This document shows, piece after piece, positions 24,544 to 35,097 of a DNA stretch of 64,000 bases. Location of the stretch: contig OV884015.1 of the NCBI GenBank assembly GCA_930367205.1, positions 39,361,288 to 39,425,287 of the forward strand, given 5' to 3'. The notes beneath the pieces are model-generated. The model ran no database searches, had not been told where the DNA came from, and saw nothing but the letters and a program-made list of their open reading frames with translations. This stretch comes from Acanthosoma haemorrhoidale (taxonomy: Eukaryota > Arthropoda > Insecta > Hemiptera > Acanthosomatidae). Position numbers and translations under genes: made by a program. The stretch's first letter is position 1. The number at the start of each line of letters is the position of its first letter.

Positions 24544-24953
24544 ACCTCACAGAACCCTGACGGGGACTGAACGATCCACACCCAGCCGAGAGATCGAGGT
24601 CGATGACTCCGAAGCACCATGACCCCTTCTACCTGCTCAGGGTGGGTCGATCTCCCAGCCGATAGGCCGACACAGTGCAGCCCCCTTCAGAGGCGGGGCC
24701 AGGCCGACTACAAACCAATGCCTAGTACCCCTAGGCTCCACCCTAGGTAGACTCTCACTACCTTCCCGAACCCACCCGCCTCCTTTAGGCATCCCACACC
24801 CCATATCCTTCTCATACATCCTTCAAATGGGACTTCTCTTAGTGAAAGGCACCCATCAATCCAAAATAATTTTCCTTTTATTTTTCCCACTTCCTATTTT
24901 TTATAAGTTTGAGAGCTATGGGGGAAGGGGGGAAAAAAACAAAAAAAAAAAAC
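23794..24953 (+). mobile_element. NLTR-B: 5'-truncated non-LTR retrotransposon with TSD
   Basis: The insertion starts inside the RT domain (VFNIYIAHI at 23794) and ends in an A-rich tail (24931-24952). It is flanked by the duplicated target CCTAATTG at 23786-23793 and 24954-24961. The uninterrupted sibling repeat at 31567-32177 has one CCTAATTG, so it shows the pre-insertion state. The 3' UTR (24708-24895) recurs at 40389-40590. It is a typical target-primed, 5'-truncated LINE copy. Confidence 0.95.
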
Positions 24954-25455
24954 CCTAATTGATGCAACAGAACTTTAGAATGAAATCTTTTAGACGAAGC
25001 ACAAAGTATGTAAAATTTCCTTAATGTTTCATGAATTGCCAGTTTATATTCAGTATTTCTAAATTTTGTCATAATTTGCATTACCTGACGAGTCACACAG
25101 TTTCCTATGTCTTTTTGGGATGTTTTTCACTTTTTAAGTGGTTTTTTTATTTCTCTGACGGATTAATGCTATTACTAACTATTAAAAAACAGTGTTCCTA
25201 CTATAGAACGATCTATCTTCTATAACTAAATTAACCCAGGCTCAAGTTGCTGATGACGCTGAAAATGGCTATACTTCCCGCGAAAAAATCATGATATTTG
25301 TCATTTTAATGATAGACAAATGATAAACACAGCACTTATATTTTAATTGTGACACGCGTTTCAATTTTTGGGATATCTAAAAGTTCGCACAGCCTCCATA
25401 CTATTAAAAGGAGTTAGTTCAACTCATTAGCAATATAAAAACGTATTTGGTTTCA

Positions 25456-26723
25456 AGCTTTTAAAACTATAGGCTGAAATAAGTTGAACAAATATGTACA
25501 ATTAAGGTAAAGAATAACTAATTTGTCTGGTCAACAGCGATTCCTAAACAAGTATTAGTTTTATTATCCATCCCGGAGGACCGTTTGGAATATTTTCCCG
25601 GGATAACTCGTATAAAATTTTGAGTGTATAATAAATATACTGTATAATATATTACTTAAATAGTATGTGTCATCATTTTTAATAACTGAATTTACATAAA
25701 AAAAAATTGCTTGCAAGGTTAATCTTAGCTTGTTAAAAGCCAAGGAGGGCTTCCATTGTGCTGTTCAGTCGTTACTTCTCTCTTCGCTCTGGCATCGCCA
25801 TGATATCCGCTCCATTATTTCAGAATTGCTTTTAGAAATTAATGTTTAATATTTACAGAGCTTCGCCCACTGTCTTCTTATTGATTTGAACTTTTACGGA
25901 AACTCGGAAATGGGTCGGGATTTCATGAAGCAGTCCATCCCTGGTTAAAACCATAGGCGATTGATTCAGCATAATGTAGTCAAGTAGTTAGTTAGATTAC
26001 TAATGCGTATGTCTTCATTTTCAATGGCCGTTCTTCTATTTCACCATACCCTGATTGCCTATTAGTATGGCCAATTAAGCAAAGTTTTAACCGCACTAAA
26101 CGAAACCTATTGCATAATTAATTTCTGGTAGTTGAAAAAACAACAACAGTTTTCCAAGGTGCATAAACGTCCTTTAGCTATTGCATAAAATCTTATCATT
26201 AGCAGTAGCCTTAATAGTGCAATGATTGGTGTGAAATAAATCCATGGTTGATGGAAAGATATTAACGAGAATGAAAACGAAAGAGGAACGCAACCTAGCC
26301 TGCGTCAGATCTATTCTCCATTGTCGCATCCAAGACAATAGAAGATGAAAACAACGCGCTATAGTGTGGCTGCATTAATTATTCGCTGTTTGGACAATGA
26401 GTTGTTAGAACTATTTATTTGTTTTCTGAGAAGTCAAAACAGTCGAAAGAATTGCAATGAGGAATTGCGATTAATAGTTATTAAATAGTTTCGCTACATT
26501 ACGATTACGATAAAAACTAAACACAATGTACAAACTGCAACAACTGTACCAATACATCAAGAAATCATACCTGTACATTTAAATATTAAATCTTCCGTCT
26601 TTCCAAAATATGGTATTTATTAAAAAATAGCGTTTTTGACAGTTTCAAGCTGCCACCTACAGTTGCCAATTGATGGCACGAAAAAACATGTAACGTTTGA
26701 AGTAATTACTTGCTCAATACTAG
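25456..26723. other. AT-rich intergenic sequence, no supported gene
   Basis: No coding, RNA or transposon signature was recognised. Confidence 0.45.
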
Positions 26724-26824
26724 TACAAGCTTTAAAATAGGTTTGCAATCTCTTCTGACTCTACGGCTGTATCTGTTTCTCAAATGAAGCCTGAATAGAT
26801 TGTAAACCTATTTTAAAACCTGTA
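26724..26824. mobile_element. 101-bp palindromic MITE-like element
   Basis: The ends are inverted repeats of about 26 bp: TACAAGCTTTAAAATAGGTT on the left, against TACAGGTTTTAAAATAGGTT when the right end is reverse-complemented. They continue into GCAATCT/ACAATCT. The element begins and ends with TA, the target dinucleotide of Tc1/mariner elements. About 50 bp of non-palindromic sequence lies between the arms. No coding capacity, so it would depend on a transposase elsewhere. Confidence 0.65.
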
Positions 26825-27574
26825 TTATTATAAATTATTTCCAACGTTATATATATTTTTTCATACTATCAATTGCCAACTGAATAAGACAGCTTATACC
26901 TTATACCTGGCGAAAACTAGCAAGTCCATCTGGACCACCGCTTCAAACCCAAGCCTGGGCGCTTGGAATACCCTGGTTCATCAGGAATACCCTAATTCAT
27001 TTAGAATTGGGAACGCTCCCAATATTTCACGTTTAGAAGAAATACTATGACCGTCTGCAATTATTTTCATGGCTAGTAATCCTCTCATATAGGCCAAGCT
27101 ATCCATTCAGCAGAGACAGAAGCCAGGAATGATATAGAATACCTTCTCATTATTATAATGTATTTCTTCAAATTATTATTAGATGTCTTTCCTTGTTTAA
27201 AACGTGTGTTAAATCCTAATATATTGATCCAAATAAAGAAATTTATTGATTGAAGTATATTAGATAGGTTGGGAATAGTAATGTCCCAATTAAAATAATA
27301 ACTTAAAAAATTGTTCCACCGAAACCACGATTCGATATTTAAATATTAAAAAATTGAATAATAGATCTCTTTTTAGTATAGTGAGAATTAGTTTATATTT
27401 ATCAGCGAGCTTCCAACTTAAAAGTGACAAAGAAACTCTTGAAACGAATTGAAGTACGTTTGGCAAGAAATTCCCATGGTGCGTAGGTATGTAGCATGTA
27501 TGGAGTATTCACTATTATCGAATGAGTATTTGAAAAAGTCATTCGGATGCAACAATTAATTATTTCTCTTACGC
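26825..27574. other. AT-rich intergenic sequence, no supported gene
   Basis: Nothing beyond short AT-rich open frames was recognised. Confidence 0.4.
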
Positions 27575-27594
27575 ATTAATTTATTTAGATTTTT

Positions 27595-28220
27595 CTTTTT
27601 TTTTCTTTCATATCCCCTTTGAATTTACTGATAATTATATATAATTATAGATCCTCAGGCGAATCTATTTACAAATTATTTTTGTATTTCATGTAGCATC
27701 GCTACATTATATACAGGTTTTGTTGTTTTATAAAAATCATATAATGAATAAACAAGTATAATGATACACATTATACGTGACTGGACTAAACTGACTAATA
27801 AAGGTGATGGGGCTCACCTTTTTGATCAAACTTAAAACTAACTTACATACTAATTCTTAACCTAATTTTTCCCCGACAGTCTGTTGCCATCGATGCGGGA
27901 GGGGTGATGGGGTCATAGTGTTGAACACTGGGTTGGTTAGGTGCTGCAACGTGTCAAAAAACTTAATGTGTCTCCGGCGGATGAACTCACCCTCCGACAG
28001 CACACCAAGCAACGAGTGCAGGTCAGCGTTCTTTAACCTCGAGAGGTATGTCGGACCACTTTTCGCATGATCCCATTCTTGAAATGTTGGAGACATTTGG
28101 CTGTATTGTCAGTCAAGTGAGTAAATAGCGGTGTACCTTACAGCAGAGCTGGCCGGAGGACACATTTATAGATCATCAGTTTGAGACGAAGCGGCAGGTT
28201 GGGTGAAGTTAGCAAGTGCG
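27595..28220 (-). mobile_element. NLTR-C copy 1: 5'-truncated LINE with 19-bp TSD
   Basis: Minus strand. The 5' end lies in the RT thumb (about 28220). Coding remnants are SPTFQEWDHAKSGPTYLSRL, LKNADLHSLLGVL and EFIRRRHIKFFDTLQHLTNP near 27890-28095. A 3' UTR and an A-rich tail follow (T-rich on the plus strand at 27595-27610). Flanks at 27575-27593 and 28221-28239 are both ATTAATTTATT(T/C)AGATTTT, a 19-bp target duplication with one mismatch. Frameshifts show the copy is dead. The 3' UTR carries the TGTAGC-ATC-GCTACA hairpin at 27692-27706. Confidence 0.9.
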
Positions 28221-28239
28221 ATTAATTTATTCAGATTTT

Positions 28240-30589
28240 AAAAGTTAGTAAATTGTGTAACAGTTTATTCGATTTGGCCCGGGAGAAAAAAAAAGCGAGG
28301 TCGTTGATCACTGGATCTACTGGTCAATTAGGCACTTATCTAACGAAACATTGGTTTTGAATACACTTCACTGCACTTCAGATTCTTGCACTTGTAATAA
28401 TAATGAAAAACTAAGAACGAATTTTATGATGCTGTTAAATATTTCCTGTGCTGGCTTAAGCTTAAGATCTGTAGAGGATTATTGAATCTTTTAAAAGAGT
28501 GTGAGATATTAATAAACTGTTCGTTTTTTTTATCTGATACTTCATAGTAATTTAGGATTAATTTTATGAAAAATATTTCTTTCAACAACCTAATCCAGTA
28601 TCGCAACAAATAAACTCATTTTCACGTTAGTGTATGCATTTGACTAACAATTGAATAACTGCCAGGTGAAGTTGCTGTGTACTACAATATTTCTTAAGCA
28701 TTATAAATATGTGTTTGTGTTTATATTTAAGAGGTTGGATCGTGGTTTACAGCTTAGACCTGGATGTAGTTTGTCCGATTCTCGCTTGGGGATGCAGAAT
28801 TTCGTGGTAAGACGCAAACGAATTCAGCATCCCCCCCCCCCTTTCTTTGATGAGAAAATCGCGTAAGATTCGGTTAGATCAATTACGTATTCTGCCCTAA
28901 GTTATGAATATCCTGTATTTTCCATTTGATATGACTATTATACTTTTTGACATTAGATAGTATAGTAGCTTTACTAATAATTATCCTACCCGCGGAATGC
29001 TACAAACCACTTTATGCAGATCCGCGCTTGCTGTAACAAAAGCGTCCCTCGCTAGAGGAGATTTATAGATGTGCTTGCCTAATCGAAAAATTTAAACAGC
29101 CATTCAAAACTCATTGATTGACTCCAATTTTGGAAAAATCTGCAACATATTCCGAATTTTGAATAACAGATTTCAACCTGATTTTCCGAAAAACTATCGA
29201 CTCATGAATAATTTATCTTTTCACATTCCAATTCTATACTGCGCTGTTCAAATATAAAATTGTTTTTGTAAATATTGTTCATCGAATTTTGATCATAAAT
29301 TGTAAAAATGTTGTTTTGAGGGGGAGGATGGGGGGGGGGAAAGAAAAAATACTGGGAACAAGAAACGTGCTATTATTGAACTAATGAACTTTGCGAGATT
29401 GCTAATAAAACACATGGACTGATGATGTCATAAAATTATCCCGAGCATCTAGTATCTATGAGTCAACCTATATTACAATACGAACAGTCATATTGATATA
29501 TAGATGTATATATTTGTAAATATATATATATATACATTTACAAACTCAACTATCCGATTGCGCTATTGTAATTGCGCTGAAATAAAGATTTGATTGCCGT
29601 TATTAAATGCTCACAAAATATATAGTTTGCCCACTCACCTTAGCACTCCGTTCATCTCCGCTCCAGAACTGATAATGAAAATTACAAAGAATAGACTGAA
29701 GGATTAGGCAAGAAAATGAAACAATTTGCTTCTCGATCAGTTACGTTTTAGGGATGCTTCATCGCGGAGGCCATCACTCCCTCCCATTTCTATTTCTTAA
29801 TGCTTTTAAGATTGAAATTATGTAAGTTTACCTTTCAATGTCTTTTAGAATTAAGGGTTTAAATATGGGTCTTTAAACATAAAAGATATAATGACTAAGA
29901 GCTGGTTGTGGTTTGTTTTTTCGGTATCCTATATTTAAGTTTTGTCCGCCCACAATGTTTTTTTTTTGTCGCACCCCAGTGCCTTAGATAATTAAGTTAT
30001 CGCCTTCAATGACTAAGCATAATAATCAATAGATTTTAGATAAATTTTATGGTATTATATATATTAGATGATAAATTAGAACATGACATCTTAGGAAAAT
30101 GCGTTTTTCTAAAAATGAGATGATAAAATACACGAAATCGCATGAATAAAGTCTAAGGTAATAAATTGAAACTGTTCGTATACTTACTTACTTACTAATA
30201 CTTATTAAAACAAACGTAAAGAAACTATTTAAATCACTTAGGAAATACTTAGAGCTCTATTAGCCCAGTATCTTATAATATATAAAAGAATTTATATGCA
30301 ATTTTATATACTTTCAATCAAAAACTTCCACTAATATCGTATACAACATTGTTATTACCCCTGGATGGATCTGGTCGCGGTGGACTCGTGAAGATATATG
30401 AGTAACTACTTGATACAAGGGGTAGAAAACAGAATTTAGGGTTGATAGGTTTACGACTAGCGCTAACCACACTAGCTCCTCACGCAACCTAACAACTATA
30501 GCAACAACCATAGGCTTGCCCACCCTCTCATTAGTTGGCTACGCCATGGATTTTGTTTTCTACGTAATTTTTTTACTAACTATGAGTAT
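28240..30589. other. AT-rich intergenic sequence with homopolymer tracts
   Basis: 11 C at 28831-28841 and 10 G at 29330-29339. A near-perfect palindrome TTTGTAAA-(TA)n-ATTTACAAA lies at 29513-29544. No gene supported. Confidence 0.45.
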
Positions 30590-30740
30590 CTAGTTTTGAT
30601 TCGGGCTCCCTTAAGAAATCGTTTCCGGATTTAGCCGATTCTGGACTAGGTCCGTTTAACCTCGTGAGGGTAAATGGTTTGCTACCTGAAGATGCCTCCT
30701 AGATGTGGTTAAAATGTTTAGTACCATCCGACCCCATGTC

Positions 30741-30766
<26 letters not shown>
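30590..30766 (+). repeat. Possible retroposon 3' end with 26-A tail
   Basis: A moderately GC-rich stretch (CTGGACTAGGTCCGTTTAAC, TGCTACCTGAAGATGCCTCC) ends abruptly in 26 A at 30741-30766. This is what a SINE or LINE 3' end looks like. The family is not recognised, and no duplicated flank could be defined. Confidence 0.35.
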
Positions 30767-30771
<5 letters not shown>

Positions 30772-31566
30772 TTCAGCTTAGCTTAGTGCGGAACGTATTG
30801 TCTAAATGTGATGGTTATATTCCCATTGCGATGTGTTAGGTGGGGTTGACCTTGGTTGTACTCTCGTTAGCAACAAGTGAACAAACGATGAGCTTGTAGA
30901 ATTGTTTTATTGGCGAAGCCATAAATTTGTTCTGCTTCTCACTTAAGGTAGATTTGTTCTAAATAACGAAATCGACATGTTTTGCTTTCGGGATCGTTTA
31001 TATTTGTCAGATTTTCTCTTTCTTCTTCTTTATTATCTCTTTCAGTTTCCACAGTTACTAGCTGTGACTTGGCTGCAGGAACAGCGTGGTGGATCGCCCT
31101 GATCCCTGATAACTTCTTCTTAGCCAGGAGGTGACAATCCCTTCGGAGTTTGAGGCTTTTCGGAGCTATTATATCTCTGTATTGATTGTATGTATGTAAG
31201 TTTGAACGTTACCGCCAAACTTCGGCACATATGCTAGATGTCCCTACAGAGCTCGCTAGGATCGAATGATGCTCCCAGTAGTAACCCCCTCAATATGGGT
31301 ACTCTTGTTAAGACAATGGTCAACGCTTATTATCGACAATTGTATTGATTCAGGTTAGTTATAAGTTTTATTTGTTTATTGTAATATTTGTAGCGCTAGC
31401 TAATGTGTACATATGTTTAATATTGTAGTTCTAAACTACATCTGCAAGTGTTCGATTTATAACCTGAGAACCTCCACCTCCTTAAGTTTCTGAATTCGAA
31501 ACTTACATGTATATTATAAATGCTGCATGAATGAGAGAGTGAATTGAGCGTTGTGAATTCTTTGAA
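30767..31566. other. Intergenic sequence, no supported gene
   Basis: The part 31050-31300 has more G+C and may be an old repeat, but I recognise no motif in it. Confidence 0.35.
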
Positions 31567-32177
31567 AAAATCTTGTGAGGGTCTCTTCATTATCCCTTGA
31601 TCATCTTTCTGCACTTTCTTGTTCTTTAAATTTGGTTTTGTGTATTAAAAAAAACAAACAATTAAATCCCTAATTGATGCAACAGAACATTAATTTGGAA
31701 TGAAATCATTTTGACGGAGCACAATGTATGTAAAATTTCCTTAATGTTTTATTAATTGCCAATTTATATCAGTATTTCTATATTGTGTCATATTTTGCAT
31801 TATCCGGTGAGTTACAGAGTTTCCCATCTCTTTTTGGGATGTTTTTCACTTTTCAACTAGATCTCGTGATTTCACTGACGGATTAATTCCATTACTAACC
31901 AACCATTAACGAACAGTGTTCCTATAGAACGTTCTCTCTTTTATAACTAAATTAATGCAGGCTCAAAGTTGGTGTTGTTGCTGAAAATGGCTGAGCTTCC
32001 TGTGAAAAAATCATCATATTTATAATTTTAATGATAGACAAATGATAAACACAGCACTTATAGTTTAATTGTGACCTGTGTTTCAATTTTTGGGACATCT
32101 AAAAGTTCGCACAGCCTCCATATTATTAAAAGTAATTAGTTCCATTCATTAGCATCATAGAAAAGTCTTTGGTTACG
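31567..32177. repeat. Dispersed repeat R, copy B (uninterrupted)
   Basis: Aligns along its length with 23690-23793 joined to 24954-25455. It carries one intact CCCTAATTGATGCAACAGAAC junction where copy A is split by NLTR-B. Divergence from copy A is spread along the whole length (small indels and substitutions), so the two copies are not a recent duplication. Confidence 0.85.
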
Positions 32178-32839
32178 AGGGTTAGGATCGTCTTTCGTCT
32201 TTTATGTGTTAGTATTTGTGTATGTAACAAGAACACAATAAACCCGTCAGGAAGAAGAATTTAGCATGATGTTATAAAAATGTAGGATATTGTCGGAAAA
32301 AAGGCTACTGATTCTCGGATTAATTAATGTTATATAAAGTTTAACATCGTCAAACAACTGATTATTCGCAGCTATACATACCGCTTTGCGCTGATAAATT
32401 TTCTCCAGTACTTACCTGCGTAGAAAGAATAAAAATGTTGACCCTTCTGAAAAAAATATGATTGACGTTGCATTTAACTGATCTTTTGGCACATTTCGCT
32501 GTTGTTCAAACGAATTTTCGGTTCATATTATTTTCATTACAGATAAATTATATGTAGCCTGGATGTTGTTAGCTTCATTTGGTTATGAAATTAAAAAAAT
32601 AAATTTGCTGTACAAGAACAAATTGTGAAGTTATGACTTGGTGAAGGGAGGAGTTAACTAATTTGATAATAATGAGACTTTGTATGCCTCTTTTAATTAG
32701 CTCTATAGTACCTAATAGTTCCTTTTGTTGTAATATAGAATGAAATAAAAAACTTTATTCTGGGACATTATCCCCTTAGAATAACTCCACTTGTTATGGA
32801 AGTAATTTGAATTCTGACGATTTTGTCGGTTATGAATCA
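32178..32839. other. AT-rich intergenic sequence, no supported gene
   Basis: No motif recognised. Confidence 0.4.
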
Positions 32840-33435
32840 GGATTTTCCCCCTTTATATCCCCTTGTTATTATAAATTATGATCACAATTATGATGAAATC
32901 AGTATTGATTCGAAATAAATGAATCTATTTACAATTGGTCAATATTATGTAGCTTGGCTACATTTATACAAGTTGTTACCATTTTACACTGTGTTTGGGA
33001 TTGTTACAAAGGCATAATGGTCATTACATTTTAGATAGAAACTCTAACATGTAAGTTTGTTTTTTTTCTCTCCATATCTCCTTGTTACAAAATCTTTACA
33101 GAATTCAATATAGATTCTACAAATGAATCTATTTACAATAGGTCATTATATTTCCTGTAGCTTGGCTACATTTTATACAATTTTTAATATTTTTACTTGG
33201 GGTCTGCACTTGTACAATAGTATAATGATGTGCATTATACATTAATTTATTGAACATCTTTAAAAGCGATGGTGCTCATCTTTTTATCATAAACTTAAAA
33301 ACTAACTCTCTCATCTAACATTAAAAATTAAATCATCGATGCGGGAATGGTGGTGGGGTCATAAGTGTTAAATATCACGTGTGATTCTGCAAAGAATAAA
33401 AAAACTCAATGTGTGTCCGGTGGATGAACTAGGAT
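32840..33435 (-). mobile_element. NLTR-C copies 2 and 3: tandem 3' ends
   Basis: Two similar 3'-UTR segments follow each other: about 32840-33055 and 33056-33435. Each has TATC(C/T)CCTTGTTA, GAATCTATTTACAATNGGTC and the hairpin TGTAGC-TTG-GCTACA (32947-32963 and 33156-33170). The second extends to GATGGTGCTCATC, TCATCGATGCGGGAATGGTG and TGTGTCCGGTGGATGAAC. These correspond to the coding end and UTR start of the 27,595 copy. The arrangement suggests one truncated copy inserted next to, or within the tail of, another. Confidence 0.7.
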
Positions 33436-34914
33436 TGCAAACATGAACAGTTTAAAGAGGGGAAAATTCTTTTGACGACAACGAGAGAAAAGTCAGAACT
33501 TTAATTCTTAAATAGTTCCTGTGATGAAAAAAAACAACTTATAAATTAGCAAAACGGGCCTTAGTTTTAAGAATCAGCTAACCGGCATTTCAATATGTTA
33601 AGCCGTTGAAGATAGAAATGACTAAGGATTGCTACAATTGAAAACTTTATCTTAATGAGAGGTGCAATGCACTTGACCGAGATGTCCGGAGTCCGGAGAA
33701 AGGCCGCCAAGCAGGCCAAAGTACGCGTTTCTCTTTTTAAGATCGGAAAAGGTTTTTTTGTCATAATTCCCTGCCGAGTAAAGGCTGTAACATATTGGAG
33801 AATGTCATGGTCTTTCTTAGCGTTAAATAAAGAGCATTGAAAAACGAGACAGAATACACTTTTAGCAAAATATATAACAGTATAGATAATATAAATCTTA
33901 ACCATTTTCTTCATGGAATAAATCGCACTATTATTAATAATTAACAGCAAAAGAAAAGTATTCTGGCATGATTGGGTGTCGGAACCGAGACCTCCCCAAT
34001 ATCTTAAGAATCCTCTTAAGGTAAGCTTTGGCAAACAAAATTGGAAAACATACCAAATATTGATAATAATACTTAACAGCACATATAAAACTCACATCGT
34101 GCTGTCAGCTCTGTGCCCACCACGTACTAAGATTACAACCACACATTTTTTTAATAAGCAGACTTATCGTTTATTGCGATAAAAAAACAAAAACCTAGTT
34201 GTTTATATAATGAAATTACATATGATTGTTTACAAGACATTAAAAATATAAAAACGACTTTTCTCATCTTTTTTTAACAATGAATTGGTTCACTATGTCT
34301 CATATCTATAATTTATGCACAAAATGTACATTGAATCAAACTAAAAAACGAATATTGTGTGTAGTTATAGTTATACTCTTGCTATCATGGTTAAATATTG
34401 TTATCTAATGTGAGCATTAAATAAAAATAAATGTCTACAAATCTAACCAGATTAGCCGGAGATCCGGATTAATGAGGTTTTACTGTATCAATAAAAATAC
34501 AGTATTTTTTTTGGGGGGGGGAGACTTCAATTTTTTTGTTGAAATGCTAATTTTTGACAGTGTAAAGGTGTCTCTGTTTTACTCTAAATGACAATACTGT
34601 GCATTTTAATATGGTTTAAATTTAATTAATGTATGTTGGCAATTTATTGGGTAATTATGTGAATATGAAATATTTTTTCCGAAATGCGTCATGATAACGC
34701 ACTCTTTCATCTTCAATTCCATTATCGTCTCCATGTAAAACAGAAAATGACGATTCAACCAAGTCGATAAGTAAAGTTGCATCATACTGAACGGATTCTC
34801 CAAGTTTACACATCGACATCTGAGAACAGCGTTGATATTATCATCAAGGGGAAACAACGACGCCACTGTACAATTATAAAGGAGACAGAATGAGGAGAAG
34901 AGAAAGGCATTGAT
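33436..34914. other. AT-rich intergenic sequence with one long minus-strand frame
   Basis: A 171-codon minus-strand frame at 33567-34082 is unusually long for this AT-rich DNA but lacks recognisable domains. Its middle part (KRETRTLACLAAFLRTPDIS, near 33660-33740) is GC-rich. A run of 9 G lies at 34513-34521. I do not call a gene here. Confidence 0.3.
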
Positions 34915-35097
34915 GATGATGCAGGGGGCTCGACAAGGGCAAGGACTCTCGCCATGTGACGTAGCGGAGGTGTGGCCAGATGGCGGCTTCTCATTGGCCG
35001 AGGAGGAGGCTGGTCTCATGACGGCGCTCACGTCGCTCTTACATCAGCCCCTCCGCGCCTGCATTCCGCTCAAAAAAAAAAAAAAGAAAAAAAAAGT
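34915..35097. other. GC/CpG-rich block ending in an A-rich tail
   Basis: The sequence includes TGACGTAGCGGAGG, CTCATTGGCCGAGG (inverted CCAAT) and GACGGCGCTCACGTCG. It stops at an A-rich run (35073-35096: 13 A, G, 9 A). It could be a CpG-type promoter or a GC-rich retroposed fragment with an A tail. The adjoining plus-strand frame (34910-35371) has no recognised domains. Confidence 0.35.

Larger units (their letters stand above)
23690..25455. repeat. Dispersed repeat R, copy A, split by a LINE insertion
   Basis: The parts 23690-23793 and 24954-25455 align end to end with the uninterrupted copy at 31567-32177. Shared landmarks are TTAATTATCCCTTG/TTCATTATCCCTTG, the ATTAAAT(T/C)CCTAATTG junction, GCACAAAGTATGTAAAATTT, TCTTTTTGGGATGTTTTTCA, GATAGACAAATGATAAACAC and AAAAGTTCGCACAGCCTCCA. 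The family has no coding motif that I recognise and no obvious terminal inverted repeats. Confidence 0.85.

Noticed and set aside
29513..29544. Near-perfect palindrome with TA core
   Set aside because: Best explained as a TA microsatellite with symmetric flanks; single occurrence.
33567..34082. 171-codon minus-strand open frame
   Set aside because: Long for this AT-rich DNA, but low-complexity hydrophobic stretches, no domain, no splice context and no second evidence line.
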